Assembly (NCBI RefSeq): GCF_900100735.1
Contig: NZ_FNCJ01000011.1
Location: forward strand, 186,001 to 250,000
Reading direction: 5' to 3'
Source: Paraburkholderia phenazinium
GTDB lineage: Bacteria > Pseudomonadota > Gammaproteobacteria > Burkholderiales > Burkholderiaceae
DNA length: 64,000 nt
In this document: positions 9,228 to 18,090 of the stretch, one piece after another
Layout of the letters: each line of letters starts with the position of its first letter
Numbering within the stretch: the stretch's first letter is position 1
The notes under the pieces: generated by a model
The model's database searches: none
Told to the model about the DNA's origin: nothing
The model's input: only the letters and a program-made list of their open reading frames with translations
Position numbers and translations under genes: made by a program

Positions 9228-9482
9228 GGTTGGCTCACTTGCGTGCATTGGAAAAGTTGACCGGTACCTTGTGTGGTTATCTGCGGTCTTGGGTGGTCAT
9301 CGCGTGGCGCCCCTGCCGGAAGCACTCCGGTTCCAACTTATAATTGCGCTTTTCTGACACGCCTTATAGACGACTATTCTAATGCTTAGACGCCCTCCTC
9401 TTGCAAAGTTGCCGCTTCGGACGGCCAGGCGGGCAATCGCACCGGCAGCCGCGACGAATCGGGCTACGCGGGCAGGCGCTGG
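9228..9482. other. Divergent intergenic region between the mutase gene and the flippase operon
   Basis: A 255-base region that must hold promoters for two opposite transcripts. A TATAAT hexamer occurs on the plus strand at 9339-9344, without a convincing -35 box 16-18 bases upstream. No small gene or other structure is evident. Confidence 0.4.
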
Positions 9483-10757
9483 ATGCTGACGCTCAAACGC
9501 TTCTCCGAGCGCTTCACCAATCCCGACGTGACGCGGGCGTTCGCGAATATCGTCTGGCTCGGGCTGGAACGGCTGACGCAGATCGCCGTCGCCATTCTCA
9601 TCAGCGGCATGCTGGCGCGCTACTTCGGCCCGGATACCTTCGGCAAGTGGCAGTATGCCAATACGCTGCTGCTGGTGCTCTCGCCCATTACCTGGGTGTG
9701 CGGCGCCGAAATCCTCGTGCCGACCATCGTCAACCGGCCGCCGGCGCAACTGGGCACCGTGCTGGGGAGCGCCTTCGCGCTGCGCATTTCGGTCTCGGCG
9801 GGTGCGCTGCTGCTGACCTGGATCGGCATTGCCGCCGGGCTCACCGATCCGCTCGTCGGCGCCATGCTGGCCGGGCTGGCCGTGACCATGCTGTTCCGCG
9901 AGCCGTTTGTCGGCGTGATCAATTCGTGGCTGCAGAGCATGACCTACAGCAAGCCGCAATTGCTGACCAGCATGAGCACCGCCATCGTCAAGGCGGGGCT
10001 CGTCTACCTGCTGGTGCGGGCCGCCACCACGCCGTCGCGTTTCGGCTGGCTGTGGGCGCTGGAATCGGCGGCAATCGGCGCCGTGCTGCTCGGGTATTAC
10101 ATCCGCCGTCATGGCGGCAAGCTCGGCTGGCACCTCGACCGCTCGCTCTTCAAGCACTTCGCCACGGCCGGCACGGTGTTCTGGCTCGGCCTGATCTGTA
10201 TGTACCTGTTCCTGAAACTCGACCGCTTGATGCTGGAACGGGCCATTTCGTTTGCCGACCTCGGCCGTTATTCAGCCGCCCAGCAACTGAACGAAAACTG
10301 GATCACGCTCGCGTTGATGCTGGCGCAGACCATCGCCCCCGCCTTCGTCTACCGGGTCCAAAACCCGGCTCAACTGCGCCGCAACATGTGGCGCCTGACC
10401 GCAATGACCGCGGCCTTGATGATCGGCGGCGCGGTGGTGCTCGACCTGCTGGCGGGGATCATCATCCGCCGCGTGTTCGGCCCGGCCTACGAAGGCGCCA
10501 TCGAGATTTTCCGCTGGGCCGTGTGGCTCTCCGTGCCGGCCGGTATCGAGGCGATCGGCAACCTGATCGTGCTGAAGTATCAGGCCAAGTTCGTGCTGCT
10601 GGCGAAGTGGCTGCTGGCGCTCGCCGTGGCGTTCGTCGTCAATCTGCTGGCGATTCCACGCCTTGGCGCCTATGGCGCGCTGGTCGGACTCGCGCTCGGC
10701 TACCTGGCCGCCGCCTCGGTCAACCTCTATTACATTCGCTTCAAGCTGCGCCCATGA
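9483..10757 (+). CDS. Polysaccharide flippase, Wzx/MATE-like membrane protein
   Basis: A 424-residue multi-spanning membrane protein of the polysaccharide biosynthesis (MVF/Wzx) superfamily, expected to move lipid-linked glycans across the inner membrane. Hydrophobic segments recur along the whole length, with a typical C-terminal pair (KWLLALAVAFVVNLLAIPRLGAYG split by short loops). It is the first gene of an operon and its stop codon overlaps the next start by four bases (ATGA). No Wzy-like polymerase is visible nearby, so the exact substrate cannot be stated. Confidence 0.85.
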   Translation: MLTLKRFSERFTNPDVTRAFANIVWLGLERLTQIAVAILISGMLARYFGPDTFGKWQYANTLLLVLSPITWVCGAEILVPTIVNRPPAQLGTVLGSAFALRISVSAGALLLTWIGIAAGLTDPLVGAMLAGLAVTMLFREPFVGVINSWLQSMTYSKPQLLTSMSTAIVKAGLVYLLVRAATTPSRFGWLWALESAAIGAVLLGYYIRRHGGKLGWHLDRSLFKHFATAGTVFWLGLICMYLFLKLDRLMLERAISFADLGRYSAAQQLNENWITLALMLAQTIAPAFVYRVQNPAQLRRNMWRLTAMTAALMIGGAVVLDLLAGIIIRRVFGPAYEGAIEIFRWAVWLSVPAGIEAIGNLIVLKYQAKFVLLAKWLLALAVAFVVNLLAIPRLGAYGALVGLALGYLAAASVNLYYIRFKLRP

Positions 10758-11656
10758 CGAATTCACCCGCCTCTGCGCACAACCCGCAAGCGCCGGCAGC
10801 AACGCCACCCGCGCCGCACCGCCTGGCGGACGCACGGCTCTGCCCGTCGAACGATGCCCTCGGCGACGTCGCAGTGCTGATGCCGGCGTATAACGGCCAG
10901 GCCGACGTCGAGCGCACGCTAGCCTCATTCAGCGAAGACGCTTCCGTCCACGTGCTGATCGTCGACGACGGCAGCACGCCGCCAATCGTCGCGCCGGCCC
11001 TGCCGAACCTCGTGATCGAAGTCTTGCGCATGCCGCAGAACGGCGGCATCGAGAAGGCCCTGCAGACCGGCATCGATGCGCTTGCCGAGCGCGGTTTTCG
11101 CTATGCGGCCCGCATCGATGCGGGCGATCTGACCGTGCCGCAGCGGCTCGCGAAGCAACGCGCGTATCTGGAAGCGAACCCACGGGTCGCCGGTCTCGGC
11201 ATGTGGACCCAGGTGGTCACGCGCGACGGCAAGCCGCTCTTCATGCTGACACCGCCCGCCGAACCGGACGCGATCCGCCGGATGCGCTTTTACCGCAGTT
11301 GCCTCGCGCATCCTTCGATGACGCTGCGTATCGATGCCGTGCGCGCAGTCGGCAATTACCGCGCCGAATACCGCTCCGCCGAAGACCTCGATCTGTTTCT
11401 GCGTCTGATGGAACGCTATGACTGCGCAAACCTGCCGGAGCTCGGCCTGTACTACGAGCTGAACGAAGGCGGCATTAGCGCCACCAGGCGGCGCCGCCAG
11501 GTGAGCTCGACGCTGCGGCTGCAACTGCGTTACTTCAACGCGGCTAACCTGTACGACTGGCTCGGGCTCGCGAAGAACCTGCTGCATCTCGTCATGCCGT
11601 ATCGCACGTTGCAGGCCGTCAAGCGCAGGCTGTTTGCGCCGCGCGCCGGCACCTAA
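10754..11656 (+). CDS. Family 2 glycosyltransferase
   Basis: A 300-residue GT-A fold enzyme. The first 40 residues are Pro/Ala-rich and probably disordered. The catalytic core starts at VAVLMPAYNGQADVERTL, with VDDGST for nucleotide binding and RIDAGDL in place of the usual DADD/DxD metal motif. A later RSAEDLDLFLR segment matches the ED acceptor motif of GT2. ATGA overlap with the flippase gene indicates coupling. The sugar transferred cannot be told from sequence. Confidence 0.9.
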   Translation: MTNSPASAHNPQAPAATPPAPHRLADARLCPSNDALGDVAVLMPAYNGQADVERTLASFSEDASVHVLIVDDGSTPPIVAPALPNLVIEVLRMPQNGGIEKALQTGIDALAERGFRYAARIDAGDLTVPQRLAKQRAYLEANPRVAGLGMWTQVVTRDGKPLFMLTPPAEPDAIRRMRFYRSCLAHPSMTLRIDAVRAVGNYRAEYRSAEDLDLFLRLMERYDCANLPELGLYYELNEGGISATRRRRQVSSTLRLQLRYFNAANLYDWLGLAKNLLHLVMPYRTLQAVKRRLFAPRAGT

Positions 11657-11710
11657 GCAGCCGGCAAGGAACCACTCAGGCGTCCCCCGTCAAGCACCTG
11701 TAAAAGAACC

Positions 11711-12856
11711 ATGAAGCCCAACGTTTCCAACGTGTCCTTGCGCATTACACTCGTCTGCAATACTGCGTGGGCAATCTATACGTACCGGCAAGGGCTGATC
11801 CGCGAACTCGTCGCACGCGGCGTCGAAGTGACGGTGCTGGCGCCGCACGACCGCACCTTCGAACTGCTGACCGGGATGGGTTGCCGCTGCATCGATCTGC
11901 CGGTGGCGTCGAAAGGCACCAACCCACGCGACGACCTGCGCACGCTATGGGCGCTGTACCGCCACTACCGGACGATCCGGCCGCACATTGTGTTTCACTA
12001 CACGGTCAAGCCGAACATCTACGGCTCGATCGCGGCCAGGCTGGCTGGCGTCGATTCGGTGGCGGTGACCACCGGACTCGGCTATGTCTTCATCCAGCAG
12101 AGCCGCGCGGCGCAGGTCGCCAAAAAGCTGTACCGTTTTGCCTTCCGCTTTCCGCGCGAAGTCTGGTTTCTGAACCGCGACGATCAAGCCGCCTTCGTCG
12201 ATCAGAAGCTGCTCGTGCATCCGGAACGCGCCCGCCTCCTGCACGGCGAAGGGGTCGACCTCGAGCAGTTTGCTTTCACGCCGCTGCCGGACAAGGCCCA
12301 GTTCGACTTTGTGCTGATCGGCCGGCTGCTGTGGGACAAAGGCGTGGCCGAGTATGTGGAGGCGGCCCGGCGCTTGCGCGCGCGCTTTCCGCAGGCGCGT
12401 TTCCGCCTGCTCGGGCCGGTGGGCGTGGATAATCCCAGTGCGATCACGCGCGCCGAAGTGGCCGCATGGGAGCAGGAAGGTGTGATCGAATACCTGGGCG
12501 AGGCGCACGACGTGCGGCCGTTTATCGCCGCCGCGGATTGTGTCGTATTACCCTCGTATCGTGAGGGGGTGCCGCGCACGCTGATGGAAGCCTCGGCGAT
12601 GGGCCGGCCGATTGTCGCGACCGATGTGCCCGGCTGCCGGGAAGTGGTCGCGAATGGCGTCAATGGTTTGCTGTGCGAAGTCCGCAACGCGGAGAGTCTC
12701 GCCGAGCGGCTCGCACAGATGCTCGAGATGAGCGGCGAAGCACGCCGCGCGATGGGCGAACGTGGCCGGCAGAAAGTCGCGGCGGAATTCGACGAGCGGG
12801 TAGTCGTCGAAAAATATAAAGACCTGGTTCGGAACTTGACGGGCGTTTCACTTTAA
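11711..12856 (+). CDS. Family 4 glycosyltransferase
   Basis: A 381-residue GT-B retaining glycosyltransferase. The C-terminal half shows IGRLLWDKGVAEYVEAARRL and the donor-binding segment PSYREGVPRTLMEASAMGRP with its conserved acidic residue. The N-terminal domain resembles enzymes that add HexNAc or hexose to undecaprenyl-linked sugars (FHYTVKPNIYGSIAARLAGV). The stop overlaps an upstream in-frame alternative start of galE. Confidence 0.92.
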   Translation: MKPNVSNVSLRITLVCNTAWAIYTYRQGLIRELVARGVEVTVLAPHDRTFELLTGMGCRCIDLPVASKGTNPRDDLRTLWALYRHYRTIRPHIVFHYTVKPNIYGSIAARLAGVDSVAVTTGLGYVFIQQSRAAQVAKKLYRFAFRFPREVWFLNRDDQAAFVDQKLLVHPERARLLHGEGVDLEQFAFTPLPDKAQFDFVLIGRLLWDKGVAEYVEAARRLRARFPQARFRLLGPVGVDNPSAITRAEVAAWEQEGVIEYLGEAHDVRPFIAAADCVVLPSYREGVPRTLMEASAMGRPIVATDVPGCREVVANGVNGLLCEVRNAESLAERLAQMLEMSGEARRAMGERGRQKVAAEFDERVVVEKYKDLVRNLTGVSL

Positions 12857-12867
12857 TGGAGCACAGT

Positions 12868-13896
12868 ATGGCCACTAAGGGCACGATTCTGGTAACGGGC
12901 GGCGCGGGCTTTATCGGCTCGCACACCTGCGTCGAACTGTTGAATGGCGGCTACGACGTCGTCGTGATCGACAATCTCGTGAACAGCAATCGCGAATCGC
13001 TCGAGCGCGTCGAACGGATCACCGGCCGCGCCGTGACGTTCTACGAAGCCGACGCGCGCGACGAAGCCGCACTGCAACGCATTTTCGACGCGCATCCGGT
13101 GACGGGCGCGATCCACTTTGCGGCGTTGAAGGCAGTGGGCGAGTCGGTGGCAAAGCCGATCGAGTACTACAGCAACAATGTCGGCAGCCTGCTCGCGTTG
13201 CTGGGCGTGATGCGCGATCGCAATGTGAAGCAGTTTGTGTTCAGCTCGTCGGCGACTGTGTACGGCGTGCCGAAGAGCTCGCCGATCGACGAATCGTTTC
13301 CGCTGTCGGCCACCAACCCGTACGGTCAATCGAAGCTGATCGCCGAGCAGGTACTGCGCGATCTCGAAGTGGCGGACCCGAGCTGGCGGATTGCGACACT
13401 GCGCTACTTCAATCCGGTGGGCGCACATGAGAGCGGACTGATTGGCGAAGATCCGGCTGGCATTCCGAACAATCTGATGCCGTATGTCGCGCAGGTAGCA
13501 GTGGGCAAGCTGGAGAAGTTGCGGGTGTTCGGTGGGGACTACGAAACGCTGGATGGCACCGGCGTGCGCGATTACATCCACGTGGTGGACCTGGCGCGTG
13601 GGCATCTTGCCGCGCTCGATGCGCTGGAGAAGCACGATGCGAGCTTCGTGGTGAATCTGGGCACGGGCCAGGGCTATAGCGTGCTCGAGGTGGTGCGCTC
13701 GTTCGAAAAGGCCTCAGGCCGGCCGGTGCCGTATGAGATCGTGGCGCGGCGGCCGGGCGATGTGGCTGCATGCTATGCGGATCCGGCCGCAGCGGCGAAG
13801 CTGCTCGGCTGGAAGGCGGAGTTTGGCATCGAGCGCATGTGCGCGGATCACTGGCGGTGGCAGGAGAAGAATCCGCAGGGGTTTGCGCCAGCCTGA
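12868..13896 (+). CDS. galE: UDP-glucose 4-epimerase (GalE)
   Basis: Interconverts UDP-glucose and UDP-galactose. The 342-residue extended SDR has the NAD motif GGAGFIGSHTCVEL, the catalytic SSSATVYG and NPYGQSKLIAE (YxxxK) and the LRYFNPVGAHESG segment of GalE. I start at MATKG because a GGAG site lies six bases upstream; an ATG 12 bases earlier overlaps the previous stop. It is the last gene of the flippase operon and supplies UDP-Gal for it. Confidence 0.96.
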   Translation: MATKGTILVTGGAGFIGSHTCVELLNGGYDVVVIDNLVNSNRESLERVERITGRAVTFYEADARDEAALQRIFDAHPVTGAIHFAALKAVGESVAKPIEYYSNNVGSLLALLGVMRDRNVKQFVFSSSATVYGVPKSSPIDESFPLSATNPYGQSKLIAEQVLRDLEVADPSWRIATLRYFNPVGAHESGLIGEDPAGIPNNLMPYVAQVAVGKLEKLRVFGGDYETLDGTGVRDYIHVVDLARGHLAALDALEKHDASFVVNLGTGQGYSVLEVVRSFEKASGRPVPYEIVARRPGDVAACYADPAAAAKLLGWKAEFGIERMCADHWRWQEKNPQGFAPA

Positions 13897-13961
13897 TAAA
13901 TGGCTGCCGTTCCACACTGTCTCTAATCCGGTCCATCTCAGCGACCGGGAACGAATGTCTC

Positions 13962-13986
13962 CAAGCCTGGCGAAAATCCAGGCTTG
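13962..13986. repeat. 9-bp inverted repeat downstream of galE
   Basis: CAAGCCTGG, a 7-base loop and CCAGGCTTG form a perfect stem 65 bases after the galE stop. No T-run follows on either strand, so termination is possible but not established. The rest of the 286-base gap (13897-14182) has no evident gene; a good ribosome site (GAGGATCCGC) precedes the next start. Confidence 0.45.
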
Positions 13987-14182
13987 CGACGCGTCGTTCA
14001 TATGAACGCACCTGGGTTGACGGACTTGCGTGCCATCGCATAGCATCCGGATTAGCGGTGCAGGCCGCTTCCGGGTCCGCGGAAAGGGTTGAACCCACCT
14101 GCAGGAGCGCCTCAAGTATCTCACCATCCTTTGTGCTGGCGGTATTGCGGACCTTCGGCCATCAAACGCACGAGGATCCGCA

Positions 14183-15823
14183 ATGAACAAGCTGCCCTCC
14201 AGGGCCAATCTCGACCATTTGAAGAAGCAGGCGAAGGAGTTGTTGCGTCTCTACCGCGACGGCAACGCAACCGCGATCGCACGCTTCGTCCATCATCTTC
14301 CCGCCGCCGCGCACCGCACGGATAGTGAAGTCATAGCGCTGCAACTTCGGCTGCACGATGCGCAGTCCTGCATCGCGCGCGAGTATGGTTTTTCTTCCTG
14401 GGCGGATCTCGCCCTGTATGTCGAAACCAGCGCATTCGCGCATCACGAACAGGCGGTTCAGATACGCCGCTGGCTTGGCCTCGCCTATGGCGGCGACGTC
14501 ACCGGCACCTATGACGCGGCACGGCCACGCGTCGCAGTTCAGCTCCTGCAGGAACACCCCGACCTTCTCGCAACCGACGCTTACGTCGCCTGCGCAGCAG
14601 GGCATCTCGAAGTGGTGGCCCGGACAATCAAAGCCGATCCGGCCTGGACGAACCGTGTGGGGGGAACGCTGAAGCTCCCGCCGCTAGTCGCAGTGACGCA
14701 CTCCCGATTGGGACTACTGCCGGAATTCGCTCCACGGCTACGCGAGTGCGCGCAGCACCTTCTGCAGGCCGGGGCCGATCCCAACCAGCGTATCGGTAAC
14801 CGGTTTCCACCCGCCTCCCTTGCAACGCCCGACGAGATGGGTCCACTGTCTGCCCTTTACGGTGCGGCTGGAGTCATCCGCGATCCGGCTCTCACGGAGA
14901 TGCTCCTGCAGGCCGGCGCCGACCCCGATGACGGTGAATCGCTCTATCACTCGCTGGAAAACCCGGACTGCACGCGCCTGCTGCTTCGGTACGGCGCGCG
15001 CGTAGCCGGTACGAATGCGTTGCGGCGAGCGCTTGACATGCCGGACGCGCTCGCCCTCGAACTGTTGCTGGCTCATGGCGGCGATGCCAACGAGCCGGCC
15101 GGAGAGGGACCGACGAAAGTCTGGGGGGCTCCGCTGCTGCGTGCGATCGCCGTGCGCAGATCGTCCCGCCATATTGCCGCACTGCTCGCGGCCGGCGCCG
15201 ATCCCAAGGCACGCACGGCCGCCGGCATCAGTGCGTGGCGGCTGGCGACGCAGGTCGGTCTACCGGAGGTCGTGGAGCTCTTGCGCGCCTACGGAGCGGA
15301 GGAGAATCTCACCGCGGATGAAGAATTCGTGGCGGCCTGTGCCCGCGCCGACGCGATCGAGGCGCGCCGCATTCAGGCACAACATCCGGAGCTGCCAGGC
15401 TCGCTGCCGGAAGACCGGCTGCGGCTACTGCCGGACACCGCAGCATGGGGATCCAACGCTGCGGTCAAGGTCATGGTTGAACTCGGCTGGCCCATCGCCG
15501 CGCGTGGAGGCGACTGGGACGCGACGGCGCTAAACCACGCGGTCATTCGTGGCGACGCGGAACTGACGGCCTTTCTGCTCGCTCACGGAGCGAGCTGGCG
15601 TGAGACGCAAGGCTTCGGTGACGATGTGCTCGGCACCCTGTCCTGGGCCTCCCTCAACGAGCCGACAGGGCCAGGGAACCCCGACTGGATAGGTTGTGCC
15701 CGCGCGCTCATGGCTCACGGACTTCCCAACGTGGAGCGGGATCCGTCGAACCCGGAACGGCTACTCATCGAAGGCCGGCCCAAACAGTTTTCCGAGGGCG
15801 TGACGGAGGCCTTGCTGGAATGA
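14183..15823 (+). CDS. Ankyrin-repeat protein
   Basis: A 546-residue cytosolic-looking protein with no signal peptide. Residues 1-85 contain a helical segment (LDHLKKQAKELLRLYRDG) and an EYGFSSWADL motif, an N-terminal module often seen before bacterial ankyrin arrays. The rest holds degenerate ankyrin repeats recognisable by AAGHLEVV, LLQAGADPN, LLLAHGGDAN, LLAAGADPKAR and LLAHGAS. Ankyrin repeats mediate protein binding; the partner is unknown. It stands alone between intergenic gaps, so context gives no function. Confidence 0.85.
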   Translation: MNKLPSRANLDHLKKQAKELLRLYRDGNATAIARFVHHLPAAAHRTDSEVIALQLRLHDAQSCIAREYGFSSWADLALYVETSAFAHHEQAVQIRRWLGLAYGGDVTGTYDAARPRVAVQLLQEHPDLLATDAYVACAAGHLEVVARTIKADPAWTNRVGGTLKLPPLVAVTHSRLGLLPEFAPRLRECAQHLLQAGADPNQRIGNRFPPASLATPDEMGPLSALYGAAGVIRDPALTEMLLQAGADPDDGESLYHSLENPDCTRLLLRYGARVAGTNALRRALDMPDALALELLLAHGGDANEPAGEGPTKVWGAPLLRAIAVRRSSRHIAALLAAGADPKARTAAGISAWRLATQVGLPEVVELLRAYGAEENLTADEEFVAACARADAIEARRIQAQHPELPGSLPEDRLRLLPDTAAWGSNAAVKVMVELGWPIAARGGDWDATALNHAVIRGDAELTAFLLAHGASWRETQGFGDDVLGTLSWASLNEPTGPGNPDWIGCARALMAHGLPNVERDPSNPERLLIEGRPKQFSEGVTEALLE

Positions 15824-15986
15824 CGATTATGCTGGCTGCTCACGTGCAGCACTTTGCTGCCGGACCTTGGAACGGCGCCAGGATTTCACGAGCGTGGAAT
15901 CCTGGACGTCTGGACATCAAACACCACCGGACGGCAGTTCGGCACGAGCCGCGCCACCACAATCGGAAGGTCTGAATGAGCGCGTG

Positions 15987-16166
15987 CTACCGGCTGTTTT
16001 GTTCGTAAAATGCCTTGATATCCGCTTTGTAATTTTCGGCAGCCTCGATCACCTGCACCGTAAACCCAGGCTTCGGCTCGGGCCGAAGCGAGGGTCCGCC
16101 AGCAAGAGCATTCTCAAAGGTCGCGACGACCTTCCCATTTGCATCCTTGACCAGATTGACTTTCAT
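15987..16166 (-). CDS. Small hypothetical protein, 59 aa
   Basis: I do not recognise a family. The product begins MKVNLVKDANGKVVATFE and ends in a charged helix-like tail (ADIKAFYEQNSR), with a Pro-rich middle (RPEPKPGF). A GGAGACGAGCG ribosome site precedes the ATG and favours this start over an in-frame one six codons earlier. It follows the next listed gene by 10 bases in the same direction, so the two probably form one transcript. Confidence 0.65.
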   Translation of the reverse strand: MKVNLVKDANGKVVATFENALAGGPSLRPEPKPGFTVQVIEAAENYKADIKAFYEQNSR

Positions 16167-16176
16167 CGCTCGTCTC

Positions 16177-16446
16177 CTAAACACCGTTGCTTTCGAAGTT
16201 TCCCGTGATGCCCTGATCGACGGGGTTAGCGAACTGATCTACCGCGTTGAGCGTAATTCCATAGCTCGGCTCCCCGCCCGAGTCGTTGTTGTGGACGAAT
16301 ACGGTAATGTCGGAAATAAGCGCTCCGACGTTGTTTTCCGCGCTCCCCAACGTAAACGCGAAAGCTTCATGGTTGGTAATGTTGCCGCCCCAGACGAACC
16401 AGCGTAGAGGACCACCCGTCTGTGTAATCGTTTGCCACGTTGCCAT
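16177..16446 (-). CDS. Small hypothetical protein, 89 aa
   Basis: I do not recognise a family. The sequence (start MATWQTITQTGG) is rich in aromatic, Asn and Gly residues with alternating hydrophobic patterns (ALISDITVFVHNND), suggesting a small beta-rich fold. It has no signal peptide or membrane segment. A GGAGG box six bases before the ATG supports the start; a GTG one codon earlier is too close to it. It appears to be first of a two-gene unit with the 59-aa gene. Confidence 0.68.
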   Translation of the reverse strand: MATWQTITQTGGPLRWFVWGGNITNHEAFAFTLGSAENNVGALISDITVFVHNNDSGGEPSYGITLNAVDQFANPVDQGITGNFESNGV

Positions 16447-16753
16447 CACAAACCTCCATACAAGTTAAACGATTTGCCCATTCGATCTGCCACTCGGACA
16501 ACTTTCGTCGTCGCCATGGCCTGCGTTCCATTCGATCCAAACGTTCCCCGCAGGTCAGCGAATTCACTGATGAAGACGCCGACATATGCTCAGACGATTG
16601 GAGCAGCGAGCTTTTGAACAAAATTACTAAGGTTTGCCAAGTATCAAGGAGTGGACTTTTTATTCCTGGCGTTTCGATCCTGCGCGAGATCTCAGTTGCC
16701 AAGGCGGTGGCGAACAAGGCCCCGTCGAGACGTCCCGAAAGGAAGAGGGTCAA
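16447..16753. other. Intergenic region without a supported gene
   Basis: About 307 bases upstream of the two-gene hypothetical unit. Open frames exist on both strands but have no ribosome sites and unconvincing composition. Base composition is visibly less GC-rich than the neighbours. The region presumably holds the promoter of the minus-strand gene pair; I see no clear hexamers. Confidence 0.4.
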
Positions 16754-17242
16754 CTAAGCGCTGAGATCTCTGCGGAGATACGCAGCGACGGCCCCAGTCA
16801 GCGCGATGCCGTGCAATTCCTCCGGCGACGCCAGATGCGTGGCGACAATCTCACGATTATCAAGCCGCAGCTCGGGTAGGCAATCGAGGTGCAGTTCAAA
16901 GAAATGGACCCGGTCTCTTCGCCCGTCCCAAATGCCGCTGGCACTGCCTGCGGGGAGCAATGCGTGCGACGACAGACCGATCTCCTCCTCCATTTCGCGC
17001 TGCGCCGCTGCATCAGGCGCCTCGCCGGGCCGCACACTACCACCGGGAAAATTCCACTCGGCCCGGTACGAAGACTTCACAAGCAACAACGCGCGCCCGA
17101 TGTAGATTGCGACTAGTGCGCCCTCATGGCGAGGCCGTCGAAGGTACCACCAGGCGCGAGCGAACCGGAATCCGAGGCGAAGCGCGATGCGCCAGACAGG
17201 GTCGATAAGCGTAGCCGGTCGCACTCGCTCAAGGCTCGGCAT
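16754..17242 (-). CDS. Nudix hydrolase
   Basis: A 162-residue protein with a complete Nudix box, spread over the GGSVRPGE and REMEEEIGL segments, the Mg2+-binding signature for hydrolysis of nucleoside diphosphates linked to another moiety. The N-terminal 45 residues are basic and aromatic (WRIALRLGFRFARAWWYL) and may contact membrane or nucleic acid. A strong AAAGGAGAG site precedes the start. The substrate cannot be predicted. Confidence 0.9.
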   Translation of the reverse strand: MPSLERVRPATLIDPVWRIALRLGFRFARAWWYLRRPRHEGALVAIYIGRALLLVKSSYRAEWNFPGGSVRPGEAPDAAAQREMEEEIGLSSHALLPAGSASGIWDGRRDRVHFFELHLDCLPELRLDNREIVATHLASPEELHGIALTGAVAAYLRRDLSA

Positions 17243-17372
17243 GAGGTCTCTCCTTTCTTTTCATGTTTGCAGGTCTTCCGGTTAGTGCGGCTTAGGTCAT
17301 TCAGCGTCTGTCAGGGACAGCTAAAGCGCAGCATGGGATACTACGCGCCCGATTGGTCACAGTTCAATCAAT

Positions 17373-17568
17373 ATGCTTCGCCTTCTTTCCATGTCCGGCA
17401 GCCTGCGCTCGGCGTCGTCAAACACGCACGCACTCTTCGCCGCCGCCCTGTCGGGTAGGAAGCCTGGATTTTCCCGGCAAACCGGTCGCCATCGCGAACG
17501 ACCCCGTCAACAGGGACATACTACGGCAAGCGCTCGAGGCACTCGTCGACCATATCCACGCCACCTAG
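17373..17568 (+). pseudogene. Remnant of an NADPH-dependent FMN reductase gene
   Basis: One frame encodes MLRLLSMSGSLRSASSNT, matching the flavin-phosphate loop at the start of NADPH-dependent FMN reductases. After about 25 codons the likeness continues in another frame (FPGKPVAIAND ... LRQALEALVDHI), which resembles a C-terminal end, terminated by TAG. The whole middle of the normal protein (about 180 aa) is missing. I read this as an internal deletion with frameshift. The C-terminal part is the weaker match. Confidence 0.5.
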
Positions 17569-17711
17569 AAACGATAGCCGACGCCTGCGAGGTAGATGTC
17601 GCTATCCTTGTCGTAGGTCGTCATCAGCGAGCTCACGGTGAATGTGGAAAGTGAGCGACGCAGCGGCTGACTACCGGCCTCCCGCACCAGCCACTTGCCC
17701 CGGACCGATAG
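17565..17711 (-). pseudogene. C-terminal remnant of an outer-membrane beta-barrel protein
   Basis: Read on the minus strand, 48 codons open after a stop codon and without a start encode alternating hydrophobic strands (STFTVSSLMTTYDKDSDIY) and end GVGYRF before the stop. A terminal aromatic Phe after such a strand is the BamA recognition signature of outer-membrane barrels. The rest of the gene is absent. Its stop overlaps the stop of the FMN reductase remnant on the other strand. Confidence 0.5.
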
Positions 17712-17771
17712 TTAAGGCCGTCTGACCACAACAGGGCTACACTGAGACCGCATGGACTCCGGAGCAATACC

Positions 17772-18089
17772 ATGACCGACGCTACCCCCACCAGCACATT
17801 TCGCGGTCTTCCCTTGACTCCCGAGCAGGACGCCGAAGTCAGGCACTATATAAAACAGCAAAAGCGGCGTGGCGTGCCGTGGGACACACCGGAGCTGAAA
17901 GCCATGCTTCACGACATGCTGGAGCCCCCCGGCGACGACGAGGGCGAATCTGGCGAAACCGTCGATGAAACCAAGGCGGCCACGGAGCGCGCAAACGCCT
18001 CCATCGACGAAACCATGGAACCCATCGAGGCCAGCGAAGAGCGCAACGCGGCAATGGAATCCGAGGGTATGAGGGGACCCAGACGGTAA
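17772..18089 (+). CDS. Hypothetical acidic protein, 105 aa
   Basis: No family recognised. The N-terminal half has a compact helical segment (LTPEQDAEVRHYIKQQKRRG, then WDTPELKAMLHDML). The C-terminal half is highly acidic and low in complexity (PGDDEGESGETVDETK). A GGAG box seven bases upstream supports the ATG. It ends two bases from the convergent stress-protein gene. Confidence 0.7.
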   Translation: MTDATPTSTFRGLPLTPEQDAEVRHYIKQQKRRGVPWDTPELKAMLHDMLEPPGDDEGESGETVDETKAATERANASIDETMEPIEASEERNAAMESEGMRGPRR

Positions 18090-18090
18090 A

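Noticed and set aside
16367..16757. Overlapping open frames on both strands in the 16447-16753 gap
   Set aside because: No ribosome site, no recognisable protein features, and one overlaps the better-supported 89-aa gene.
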